A stretch of 64,000 nucleotides of DNA, from contig JAFZMH010000009.1 in the NCBI GenBank assembly GCA_017553325.1, positions 1-64,000 on the forward strand, written 5' to 3'. The stretch is from Clostridia bacterium (GTDB taxonomy: Bacteria > Bacillota > Clostridia > Christensenellales > CAG-917). Shown piece by piece: positions 17,827-26,677 of this stretch. The notes beneath the pieces were generated by a model. It made no database searches. It was not told where the DNA came from and saw nothing but the letters and a program-made list of their open reading frames with translations. Position 1 is the stretch's first letter, and every line of letters starts with the position of its first letter. A program made the position numbers and the translations under genes.

Positions 17827-17900
17827 TGATTTACATAATATTTTTGTGCGTAAGCGCGCGAGGGGGAACGCGAGCGTGCGTATCGCAAAAGCGGTGTTTT

Positions 17901-19793
17901 ATGACAAGACTTAAAGACAGTTATGCTTCATATCTTTTCCATGAAGGCACAAACTATCAGGCGTACAAACTGTTGTCACCTGCTCCCGGCACGGAAAACG
18001 GTGTCGAGGGCTGGTATTTCAGCGTATGGGCTCCCAACGCAAAGGCGGTTTCCGTCGTGGGCGATTTCAACGGCTGGCAACAGGGTGTAGACAATATGGC
18101 GTCCAGCGACGACGGCATTTGGACGACGTTCATTCCGTACGTCAAGCAGTACGACGCCTACAAGTACGCTGTGACAGGACCGGACGGCAAGACGGTTTTG
18201 AAGTGCGACCCATACGGTTTGCATTTTGAGACGGCTCCCGCAAACGCGTCCAAACTCTACGACATATCCGGCTATCGCTGGAAGGACAGAAAATGGATGA
18301 GAGACAGGGAGAATTTCAACCCATACGGCTCTCCTATCAACATCTACGAGATGCATTTCGGCTCTTGGCGCAGATACGCGGACGGCAATTTTATCAACTA
18401 TAAGGCGATGGCGGACGAACTCATCCCGTATCTCAAAAAGATGGGCTACACCCACGTGGAGATCATGCCTCTCACCGAATATCCGTTCGAGGGTAGCTGG
18501 GGCTATCAGGTGACGGGTATGTTTGCTCCGACCTCTCGCTACGGCACGCCGAAGGACCTTATGGAGTTTATAGACCGTTGTCACAGAGCGGGCATTGGCG
18601 TCATCCTCGACTGGGTGCTCGCGCATTTCCCGCGCGACGAACACGGCCTTAGCAACTTCGACGGCACTCCGCTCTACGAATATGCGGACCCGCGCAAGGG
18701 CGAGCACAAAGAGTGGGGCACCAAAGTCTATGACTTTGGCAAGAACGAAGTCCGCTCCTTCCTCATCTCCGCCGCAATGTTTTGGTTTGATATGTACCAC
18801 ATCGATGGCATAAGGTGCGACGCGGTTGCGAGTATGCTCTATCTCGACTACGGCAGAAAGGACGGCGAATGGGCGCCCAACCAGTACGGCGGAAACTACA
18901 ACCTCGAAGCCAAAGACTTCTTGAAGCAGATGAACACCGCGATACTCAGCAAATATCACGGTGCGATGACGATTGCGGAGGAGTCCACGGCATACCCGAT
19001 GATAACGAAACCGGCATACGACGGCGGTCTCGGGTTCAACTTCAAGTGGAATATGGGCTGGATGAACGACAGCCTCAGTTATATTTCGCTCGACCCGTTT
19101 TTCAGGAAGGACAATCACAACAAACTCACGTTTGCAATCACCTACGCATACAGCGAAAACTACATACTGCCAATCTCTCACGACGAAGTCGTGCACGGCA
19201 AATGCAGTATGATAAACAAAATTCCCGGCGACTACGATCAAAAGTTTGAGGGGCTCAAAGCCTTCTACGGCTTTATGATGGGGCACCCCGGCAAGAAACT
19301 CAACTTTATGGGCAACGAGTTTGCGCAATTTATAGAGTGGAACTATTCGCAAGAACTCGATTGGTTCCTGCTCGACTATCCGCGCCACAGGACCTTCCAA
19401 AAGTTTATGAAGGACCTCAACGAGTTCTATCTCGAAAACAAGGCGCTTTGGCAACTTGACTGCACCTACGACGGGTTCAAGTGGATAGTCGTCGACGACA
19501 ATACGCAAAACATTTTGGCGTTTGAAAGAAAGGCGGCGGACGGCGAATACGTCATCTGCGTCGTCAATTTCTCGCCTGTTGAGCGCAACAAATACGTTAT
19601 GGGCGTCCCCGAGGGCGTGACATATAGGGCGGATCTCTATTCCGCACTCAAAAAATACGGTGGCGAGGAGGAGAGGCGCCCGAGTTTCAAGGCGACCGCA
19701 AAACCGTCCCACGGCTTGCCGTATTCGATCAAAGTAAACATACCCAAAAACTCAGTTATGTTTTTGAAGCCTGAAAAGAAGGAGGGAAAATAA
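17901..19793 (+). CDS. glgB: 1,4-alpha-glucan branching enzyme
   Basis: 630 aa, GH13. It adds alpha-1,6 branches to glycogen. An N-terminal CBM48 module ([20 protein letters not shown]) is followed by the catalytic barrel with nucleophile Asp307 (DGIRCDAV), acid Glu360 (AEEST) and the downstream SHDEVVHGK motif; the 53-residue gap between the two equals that in E. coli GlgB. The ATG at 17901 starts the family sequence; a longer in-frame start at 17826 falls on the -10 box. Only a weak GGTG ribosome site is seen. Its TAA stop overlaps the glgC ATG by one base, so translation is coupled. Confidence 0.96.
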   Translation: MTRLKDSYASYLFHEGTNYQAYKLLSPAPGTENGVEGWYFSVWAPNAKAVSVVGDFNGWQQGVDNMASSDDGIWTTFIPYVKQYDAYKYAVTGPDGKTVLKCDPYGLHFETAPANASKLYDISGYRWKDRKWMRDRENFNPYGSPINIYEMHFGSWRRYADGNFINYKAMADELIPYLKKMGYTHVEIMPLTEYPFEGSWGYQVTGMFAPTSRYGTPKDLMEFIDRCHRAGIGVILDWVLAHFPRDEHGLSNFDGTPLYEYADPRKGEHKEWGTKVYDFGKNEVRSFLISAAMFWFDMYHIDGIRCDAVASMLYLDYGRKDGEWAPNQYGGNYNLEAKDFLKQMNTAILSKYHGAMTIAEESTAYPMITKPAYDGGLGFNFKWNMGWMNDSLSYISLDPFFRKDNHNKLTFAITYAYSENYILPISHDEVVHGKCSMINKIPGDYDQKFEGLKAFYGFMMGHPGKKLNFMGNEFAQFIEWNYSQELDWFLLDYPRHRTFQKFMKDLNEFYLENKALWQLDCTYDGFKWIVVDDNTQNILAFERKAADGEYVICVVNFSPVERNKYVMGVPEGVTYRADLYSALKKYGGEEERRPSFKATAKPSHGLPYSIKVNIPKNSVMFLKPEKKEGK

Positions 19794-20989
19794 TGGGCAA
19801 AAATTCAAAGAAAGAGTGCATCGCAATGCTACTTGCGGGTGGACAGGGCACGCGTCTTGGGGTTCTCACCTCAAACGTTGCAAAGCCTGCCGTGCCGTTT
19901 GGCGCAAAATACCGTATCATCGACTTTCCGCTTTCAAACAGCATCAACAGCGGTATAGATACGATTGGCGTTCTCACGCAATACCGTCCGTTTGAGTTGC
20001 ATCAATACATAGGCAACGGTCAACCGTGGGATCTCGACAGACTCTCCGGAGGCATCTACGTTTTGCCGCCGTATATGGGCGCGCACTCGGGCGAGTGGTA
20101 CAAGGGTACCGCAAACGCAATCTATCAAAACATCGACTTTATCGACAACTACGATCCCGAATACGTTGTCATTTTGAGCGGCGACCATATCTACAAGATG
20201 GACTATCACGCGATGCTCAAAGACCACAAGAAGAACAACGCCGATTGCACTATCGCGGTGCGTGAGGTTCCGATTCAAGAGGCGAGCCGTTTCGGTATCT
20301 TGAACCTCAAAAAGAACTCCAAACAAATCGAAGAATTTGAAGAAAAACCCAAACAGCCCAAATCTACGAAGGCTTCTATGGGCATCTATATCTTCACTTG
20401 GTCTAAACTCCGTCAATACCTCATCGACGACGAGAACGACAAGACCAGCGAAAACGACTTTGGCAAGAACATCATCCCGAAGATGATTGCGGACAACCAA
20501 AGACTCTTCGCGTATCAATTCGACGATTACTGGAAAGACGTCGGAACCATCTCCTCTCTGTGGGAAGCAAACATGGACGTTCTCTACGGCAAGGAACTCA
20601 ACCTCGACGACGACAAGTGGAAAATCTATGCGAGAAACAACGCGGAACCGCCGCAGTTTATCGCGCCAACCGGCAAAGTTTCAAACTGTCTCATCTCCGA
20701 AGGTACCGTCGTTAAGGGCACGGTGAAGAACAGCGTCATCTCCAACTCCGTCACGATAGGCGAGGGGGCGTACGTTGAGGAATCTATCATCATGCCTGGC
20801 GCGGTCATCGAGGACGGCGCGGACGTCAGATACGCAATTATCGGTTGGGACGCAAAAATCGGCAAGAACGCAATGGTCGGCGAAACGCTCGAGCCTTGCA
20901 AACCGGGCGAGTGGAAGATTGCCGTCGTTGCTCCAAACTACGAGCTTCCGGCAGAGGCAGTCGTCGGGCCCAACGAAATGATTGGTTAA
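19793..20989 (+). CDS. glgC: Glucose-1-phosphate adenylyltransferase, catalytic subunit
   Basis: 398 aa. It makes ADP-glucose from glucose-1-phosphate and ATP, the controlled step of glycogen synthesis. The nucleotide-binding motif [14 protein letters not shown] and the substrate segment [19 protein letters not shown] are intact, and a left-handed beta-helix of hexapeptide repeats fills the C-terminus (from about residue 290). It has a GGAGGG ribosome site inside the end of glgB. glgD follows after 13 bp; in Bacillota GlgC and GlgD form a heterotetramer. Confidence 0.97.
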   Translation: MGKNSKKECIAMLLAGGQGTRLGVLTSNVAKPAVPFGAKYRIIDFPLSNSINSGIDTIGVLTQYRPFELHQYIGNGQPWDLDRLSGGIYVLPPYMGAHSGEWYKGTANAIYQNIDFIDNYDPEYVVILSGDHIYKMDYHAMLKDHKKNNADCTIAVREVPIQEASRFGILNLKKNSKQIEEFEEKPKQPKSTKASMGIYIFTWSKLRQYLIDDENDKTSENDFGKNIIPKMIADNQRLFAYQFDDYWKDVGTISSLWEANMDVLYGKELNLDDDKWKIYARNNAEPPQFIAPTGKVSNCLISEGTVVKGTVKNSVISNSVTIGEGAYVEESIIMPGAVIEDGADVRYAIIGWDAKIGKNAMVGETLEPCKPGEWKIAVVAPNYELPAEAVVGPNEMIG

Positions 20990-21002
20990 GGGAGGAAATA
21001 AT

Positions 21003-22115
21003 ATGAGAAATAACATTATGGGCGTTTTGTTCGCATCCGATGCGGAAAGCCATCTCAACGATCTTACGATTCATCGCACCGCCGCGTCGCTTCCTTTCGG
21101 CGGCAGATACAGACTTATCGACTTTGCGCTGTCCAACTTCGTACACGCAAATATCACGAATATCGGCATAGTCACGAGAAGCAACTACAACTCCCTTATG
21201 GACCATATCCGTATGGGTCGTGACTGGGACCTCAACAGAAAGAACAGCGGTATCACGGTGTTCCCGCCGTTCGTATTCAACTCCGCGCACGACGTCTACA
21301 AGGGAAAGATTGAAGCGCTCTACACCTTGCGCGGGTTTATGATTTCCGCTCCCGAAGAGTACGTCGTTATCGCAAACTCCAACATCGCGTTCAACCTCGA
21401 CTTCGAAGAAGTCGCAAACTTCCACGAAGAGAAGGGCGCGGATATCACCGTCCTCACTTATAAGGACGAGGTCAATCCAAGAAAGATTTTGGTTGCGAGC
21501 GACAAGAACCGTCGCATCACGGATATGCGCTATCCCGTCGGCAGCGACACGGGCAAGCAACTTTGCAACCTCAACATCTATTTCGTCAAGAAAGATTTGC
21601 TCATCTCCCTCATCGACAACGCGTACGCGCACGGCGCATACGACTTTGAAAAGGACATCTTGCAAGCCAATTTGCAAGACCTCTACGTGATGAACTACGA
21701 GGTGCAGGACTACGTCGCGGTCATCGACCGTATTCCGACCTATTTCAAGCGCAGTATGGACCTCCTCGACCCGACGGTCAGAGAATCGTTGTTCTACGGA
21801 CATTCCACGATTCTCACCAAGGTCAAGGACTCTGTCCCCGCCAAGTATAAAGAGAGTGCAAACGTCAAAAATTCTATCATAGCGGACGGTTGCGTCATCG
21901 AAGGTACGGTTGAAAATTCCATTCTCTTCCGTAGCGTAAAAGTCGGCAAGGGCGCGGTCATCAAAAACTCCATCGTCATGGAAGACTCCATAATTATGGA
22001 GAACGCGACTCTCGACTACACCATCACGGACAAGGACGTCATCATTCAACCGAACAGGTCGCTCAGTGGGTACGAGACTTATCCTATGGTTGTTGTCAAG
22101 GGCAAAGTCATTTAA
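21003..22115 (+). CDS. glgD: ADP-glucose pyrophosphorylase regulatory subunit
   Basis: 370 aa, homologous to GlgC but with a degraded active site: where GlgC has the GGxGTRL loop, this has MGVLFASDAESHLNDLT. RTAASLPFGGRYRLIDFALSN keeps the fold, and the C-terminal beta-helix is present. In Bacillus and relatives GlgD has little activity of its own but raises GlgC activity. The ATG at 21003 follows GGGAGG; an earlier in-frame ATG overlaps the glgC end. The stop abuts element G. Confidence 0.95.
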   Translation: MRNNIMGVLFASDAESHLNDLTIHRTAASLPFGGRYRLIDFALSNFVHANITNIGIVTRSNYNSLMDHIRMGRDWDLNRKNSGITVFPPFVFNSAHDVYKGKIEALYTLRGFMISAPEEYVVIANSNIAFNLDFEEVANFHEEKGADITVLTYKDEVNPRKILVASDKNRRITDMRYPVGSDTGKQLCNLNIYFVKKDLLISLIDNAYAHGAYDFEKDILQANLQDLYVMNYEVQDYVAVIDRIPTYFKRSMDLLDPTVRESLFYGHSTILTKVKDSVPAKYKESANVKNSIIADGCVIEGTVENSILFRSVKVGKGAVIKNSIVMEDSIIMENATLDYTITDKDVIIQPNRSLSGYETYPMVVVKGKVI

Positions 22116-22242
22116 AAAACCGCACAGGATTGCGCCTGACTTTGTCAGCACACTTTGCCCGCCCAACCGTGTACGGCTTAGTACACTGGATTGTGCGTCC
22201 AAAGCACGCTTCCTCGCCATCCATCAATTCTGAGCAGTTTTT
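22115..22242 (+). repeat. Palindromic intergenic element, copy G
   Basis: Arms from AAAAACCGCACAGGATTG to the right arm ending GAGCAGTTTTT, with two mismatches. The first hairpin CTGAC-TTT-GTCAG is identical to copy B. The cap is GTGTAC-GGCTTA-GTACAC, and the tail ends in CATC. It starts at the last base of the glgD stop. Confidence 0.87.
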
Positions 22243-22300
22243 GGGACATAACACTTGGGGAGAACAAGCAATCAATTCTCTGCTCTCATCCAAATGTCCC
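22243..22300 (+). repeat. Short palindrome adjoining copy G, possible deletion derivative (G')
   Basis: GGGACAT (22243) pairs with ATGTCCC (22294-22300). The segment just before the right arm, CTCTGCTCTCATCCAA, resembles the tail and right-arm start of copy I. The central part of the element is missing. Confidence 0.45.
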
Positions 22301-22354
22301 AGTTTTAACGGAATTGAGTATTAACTTATTCAATTCAACAGTAAAGGAGAAATT

Positions 22355-23779
22355 ATGAAAATCTTATTTGTGACTTCTGAAGCGGCGCCGTTTGTGCGTT
22401 CCGGCGGGCTTGGAGACGTGGCGGGTGCATTGCCCAAAGCGCTCAATAAGCAGGACAACGATTGCAGAGTTATTCTTCCTTTCTACAAGGAGGAAATCAA
22501 GGACGCATTCAAACAGAATTTCCGTTTTGTCGCTTCCACGTTTGTCGACCTTAGCTGGAGAAGACAATACTGCGGTGTGTACGAAGCGGTCTACGAGGGC
22601 GTGAAATACTATTTTATCGACAACGAATACTATTTCAATCGTAAAGGCCTTTACGGGCACTTTGACGACGGAGAACGCTTTGCGTTCTTCTCCAAAGCCG
22701 TGCTCGAGGTTTTGCCTCTCATAGACTTCTATCCCGACATATTGCACGCCAACGATTGGCACACTGCGCTTTGCCCCGTCTTCCTCGACGTGTTTTATCG
22801 CTACAGCGAGGAATATCAAAAGATAAAGACGGTGTTTACGATTCACAACATCGAATTCCAAGGCAAGTACGGCGACAATCTCATCGGCGACATTTTGGGG
22901 CTTCCCGAGTGGGCGCGCTCTATCGTGATGAACGGCGACTGCGTCAACTATATGAAGGGCGGTATCGAGTCGTCCAACGCGGTGACGACTGTGTCCGAAA
23001 CGTACGCAAATGAAATTCTCGACCCGTTCTATTCCTACGGGCTCGAGAGCATTTTGAGCGAGAGAAGATTCAAACTCCACGGCGTCGTAAACGGCATTGA
23101 CGAGACGGTGTACAACCCCAAGACGGACGACAAACTCTTTGCCAAGTACACGGCAAAGAACTACGCCGCCAAGAAAGCTGAAAACAAAAAGGCTCTCCTT
23201 GAGATGATTGATATGCCGTACTCCGCGGAGCGTCCTCTCGTCGCAATGATTACGCGTCTCACCGAGCAAAAGGGCATAGACCTCGTCGCGGCGGTTATAG
23301 ACGACATCATGCGCGCGGACATTCAAGTCGTGATACTCGGCACGGGCGATTGGAAGTATGAGAATATGCTTCGCGCTGTCGAATCGAGATACCCGAGCAA
23401 ATTCAAGGGCATTCTCGCGTTCTCCGCAGACCTTGCGAGCAAGATTTATTCCGCGAGCGATATGTTCCTCATGCCGTCCAAATTCGAGCCGTGCGGGCTC
23501 TCGCAACTTATCGCGATGAAATACGGTTCCGTGCCTATCGTGAGAGAGACGGGCGGTCTCAAAGACACCGTTCCCGCCTACAATCCCGAAACCGGCGAGG
23601 GCAAAGGTTTCACCTTCAAGACGTACAACGCATACGATATGCTTGACGCAGTATGGCGCGCCTATGCCTGCTATTTCGACAAAGAGAACTGGAACAAGGT
23701 CGTCACGAACGGCATGAACAGCAATCTCGGATGGGACATCAGCGCGAAGAAATATCTTGACATTTACAAAACCTTGTAA
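22355..23779 (+). CDS. glgA: Glycogen synthase (ADP-glucose), GT5
   Basis: 474 aa. It extends alpha-1,4-glucan from ADP-glucose. The N-terminal donor-site motif RSGGLGDV (15-22; family KxGGL) and the C-terminal FEPCGLSQLIAMKYG, with the retaining-GT-B glutamate, are intact. LHANDWHTAL is also typical. An AAAGGAG ribosome site precedes the ATG. It lies downstream of glgD but separated by elements G and G', so it is either read through or separately promoted. Confidence 0.97.
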   Translation: MKILFVTSEAAPFVRSGGLGDVAGALPKALNKQDNDCRVILPFYKEEIKDAFKQNFRFVASTFVDLSWRRQYCGVYEAVYEGVKYYFIDNEYYFNRKGLYGHFDDGERFAFFSKAVLEVLPLIDFYPDILHANDWHTALCPVFLDVFYRYSEEYQKIKTVFTIHNIEFQGKYGDNLIGDILGLPEWARSIVMNGDCVNYMKGGIESSNAVTTVSETYANEILDPFYSYGLESILSERRFKLHGVVNGIDETVYNPKTDDKLFAKYTAKNYAAKKAENKKALLEMIDMPYSAERPLVAMITRLTEQKGIDLVAAVIDDIMRADIQVVILGTGDWKYENMLRAVESRYPSKFKGILAFSADLASKIYSASDMFLMPSKFEPCGLSQLIAMKYGSVPIVRETGGLKDTVPAYNPETGEGKGFTFKTYNAYDMLDAVWRAYACYFDKENWNKVVTNGMNSNLGWDISAKKYLDIYKTL

Positions 23780-24030
23780 TGTCAAGCATGAATGGACGGC
23801 TTTGCCTTCATGAATGTTCCTATAGTCAATGAATGTTCGTTCACTTCGTTTTCTCAATGAATGTACTTGCTTTGCAAGTCATTAAAGTATGAATGTATTA
23901 TCCTCAATTAAGAATGCTTGCCCTCGAGCATTCATTGAACAAAAAGCGAAGCGGTTTGTGAAGATTCATTGAGCGACTTGTTACGAACATTCATTGAGTG
24001 ATGCAACGCATTGCGAAGATTCATTTTATT
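23780..24030. repeat. Array of short GAATG/CATTC repeats with hairpin spacers
   Basis: In the 316-bp gap between glgA and glgP, about six units containing GAATG (from 23789 to 23915) are followed by four inverted units ATTCATT(GA) (from 23930 to 24024). Several spacers are themselves hairpins, for example CTTGC-TTT-GCAAG and GCTTG/CGAGC. No gene is seen. This is not a CRISPR array: unit lengths and spacers are irregular. Confidence 0.6.
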
Positions 24031-24095
24031 TATGAAATAAATAAAAAAATATATATCTTTCGGTCCGGGGGAAAACGGAAGAAAGGAAAGGGTAT

Positions 24096-26522
24096 ATGAA
24101 ATATAACGTCACAACCAAAGAGTTTACAGCGCAAGTCACGTCTACGCTCGCGAGATATTTCGGTGTAAAGCCGGAAGACGCGACCAAAAATCAAATTTAC
24201 AGAGCGACTTGCATGTGCGTGAGAGACATTCTCACTCAAACTCGTGTCAGCTTCAAAAAGCGTTGCCACGAGCAGAACGTAAAACAAATCTACTATATGT
24301 CGATGGAGTTTCTCCTCGGCAGGTCTCTCAAAAACCACTTGCACAACATGGGCATAACAAAAGAGGTCACCAAAGCCGTCGAAAGTTTTGGCGTCTCTAT
24401 GGAAGAGATCTATGCCTTTGAACCCGACGCAGGTCTCGGCAACGGCGGTCTCGGCAGACTGGCAGCCGCCTATATGGACGCCTTGACCTCTCGCGGATAT
24501 GCGGCAAGCGGTTTTTCCATTTTGTACGACTACGGCATCTTCAAGCAGGTAATCGTCGACGGTTGGCAACTCGAACAGCCCGATTATTGGCTCAAGGGCG
24601 GCGACGTATGGCTCGCCCCGCGTCTCGAAGAGGTCTATCAAGTCAAATTCGGCGGAGTGGTCGACCAAACGTGGCAGGACGGCAAACTCACCGTCAACCA
24701 AAGAGATTGCACGATTGTCAACGCCGTGCCGTACGATATGAACATTTCGGGCTACGACACGCAGGCGGTCAACCGCATTCGCCTCTGGCACTCGGAAGCC
24801 CCGCAGGACTTCGATATGAGTATGTTCAGCCGTGGCGAATACGTCAAGGCTTCGGCGGCGAAGGCGATGGCGGAGTCCATCAACAAGGTCTTGTATCCCG
24901 CGGACGACCATATCGAGGGCAAGTCTCTCCGTCTCAAACAGCAATATTTCTTCGTGTCCGCGTCGATTCAAAGCATTTTGAGAAGACACTTGAAGACCAA
25001 CCCGTCGCTCGACAACCTTGCGGACTGCGTTGCGATTCACATCAACGACACGCACCCGACGCTCTGCATTCCGGAACTTATGCGTTTGCTCCTCGACGAG
25101 TACGGCTACGGTTGGGAGCAGGCGTGGGACATCACGACGCACGTCATCTCCTACACCAACCATACGGTCATGGCGGAAGCGCTTGAAAAGTGGCCGCAAG
25201 ACCTGTTTGCAAGACTTTTGCCGCGTATCTTCCAAATCGTGCACGAGATAAATCAACGCTTCTGCGATGAACTTTGGGGCTTCTATCCCAACAACTGGGA
25301 CACGGTCACCTACAATGCGATACTCTCGAACGGACAAGTCAAGATGGCAAACCTCTGCCTTGCGACTTCGCACACGATAAACGGCGTCTCCGCGCTTCAC
25401 AGCGACATATTGAAATACGACGTCTTCAAAGATTACTATCGTATGCACCCCGAAAAATTCACCAACGTGACCAACGGCATTACGCACCGTCGTTGGGTGG
25501 AGCAGGCAAACCCGCGCCTTGCCAAGTTTATAAACGAACTCATCGGCGACAGATGGCTCAAGGACGCGGACTATTTGCAGGAACTCCAAAAGTTTATGGG
25601 GGACAAGCAGGCCCTTTCGCGCCTTGAAAAGATAAAACGCGCCAACAAGGAAGACCTTGCAAAATTCATCCTTGAACAGAACAAGGTTCAAGTCGATCCG
25701 GACAGCATCTTCGACGTACAGGTCAAGAGGCTCCACGAATACAAACGTCAACTTCTCAACGCGCTCAACATTTTGGACCTCTATTTCCGCTTGAAGGAAA
25801 ACCCGAACCTCGACATCCAACCGCGCACGTTCATATTTGCGGCAAAAGCGGCGAGCGCCTATTATATGGCAAAGCAAATCATCCGCTTTATCTGCACTCT
25901 CGGCGACGTCATCAACAACGACCCCGACATCAACGGCAAGATAAAAGTAGTATTCCTTGAAAACTACCGCGTCACTCTCGCAGAAATGATTATGCCGGCT
26001 TCTGAGGTCAGCGAGCAAATTTCTCTCGCGGGCAAAGAGGCGAGCGGTACCGGCAACATGAAGTTTATGATAAACGGCGCGCTCACAATCGGCACTCTCG
26101 ACGGCGCAAACGTGGAAATCCACCAAAACGTCGGCGATGAAAATATGTTCTTGTTCGGCTTGCTCGCAGAACAGGTTGAGGAGATGTGGAGAAACGGCTA
26201 CAATCCGTCCCACTACTATCAAACCAACCCGCGCATAAAGAGGCTAATCGATTCTTTGCGTCAAGGACTCGGCGGAGTGTCTTTCAGCGAGATCGCAGAC
26301 TCCTTGACAATCGGTCGCGGCGGACAACCCGACGGCTATATGGTACTTGCCGATTTCGACAGTTATTCCGCCACGCAAGACAAGGTCGACGCCACCTACA
26401 AGAACCGCGAACAATGGAACCGTATGTCCCTCGTCAACATCTCGAAGGCAGGTTTCTTTGCGGCGGATCGCGCGGTGGAGGAGTATGCTCAACGCATTTG
26501 GGCGCTAAAACCCGTGCTGTAA
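24096..26522 (+). CDS. glgP: Glycogen/alpha-glucan phosphorylase, GT35
   Basis: 808 aa. It releases glucose-1-phosphate from the non-reducing ends of glycogen. The pyridoxal phosphate site EASGTGNMKFMINGALTIGT is intact, with Lys656 binding the cofactor. The N-terminal half has GNGGLGRLAAAYMDAL, a family hallmark. A GGAAAGGG ribosome site precedes the ATG. The final codons (KPVL-stop) form the left arm of element H, so coding sequence and repeat arm overlap here. Confidence 0.97.
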   Translation: MKYNVTTKEFTAQVTSTLARYFGVKPEDATKNQIYRATCMCVRDILTQTRVSFKKRCHEQNVKQIYYMSMEFLLGRSLKNHLHNMGITKEVTKAVESFGVSMEEIYAFEPDAGLGNGGLGRLAAAYMDALTSRGYAASGFSILYDYGIFKQVIVDGWQLEQPDYWLKGGDVWLAPRLEEVYQVKFGGVVDQTWQDGKLTVNQRDCTIVNAVPYDMNISGYDTQAVNRIRLWHSEAPQDFDMSMFSRGEYVKASAAKAMAESINKVLYPADDHIEGKSLRLKQQYFFVSASIQSILRRHLKTNPSLDNLADCVAIHINDTHPTLCIPELMRLLLDEYGYGWEQAWDITTHVISYTNHTVMAEALEKWPQDLFARLLPRIFQIVHEINQRFCDELWGFYPNNWDTVTYNAILSNGQVKMANLCLATSHTINGVSALHSDILKYDVFKDYYRMHPEKFTNVTNGITHRRWVEQANPRLAKFINELIGDRWLKDADYLQELQKFMGDKQALSRLEKIKRANKEDLAKFILEQNKVQVDPDSIFDVQVKRLHEYKRQLLNALNILDLYFRLKENPNLDIQPRTFIFAAKAASAYYMAKQIIRFICTLGDVINNDPDINGKIKVVFLENYRVTLAEMIMPASEVSEQISLAGKEASGTGNMKFMINGALTIGTLDGANVEIHQNVGDENMFLFGLLAEQVEEMWRNGYNPSHYYQTNPRIKRLIDSLRQGLGGVSFSEIADSLTIGRGGQPDGYMVLADFDSYSATQDKVDATYKNREQWNRMSLVNISKAGFFAADRAVEEYAQRIWALKPVL

Positions 26523-26653
26523 AGGCGCCATTGAGCGCCTGACTGCGTCAGCTTTGCGGGCGCTCGCCATCACGTACGGGTTAGTACGCTCAGACTCGCG
26601 TACGCACCTTCCTTGTCGTCCATCTCAATATCGCGCTTTACAGCACGGGTTTT
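26507..26653 (+). repeat. Palindromic intergenic element, copy H (arm inside glgP)
   Basis: Perfect 18-bp arms: 26507-26524 (AAAACCCGTGCTGTAAAG) and 26636-26653. The left arm includes the last four codons and stop of glgP. Inside are the hairpin CTGAC-TGC-GTCAG, the cap CGTAC-GGGTTA-GTACG and the tail ending in CATC. The right arm ends in TTTT and could terminate glgP transcription. Confidence 0.9.
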
Positions 26654-26677
26654 GAGATTTATATCAAAACATAATTT

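Noticed and set aside
23780-24030. CRISPR array
   Set aside because: Units are only 5-11 bp, spacing is irregular, orientation flips in the middle, and no cas genes are present.
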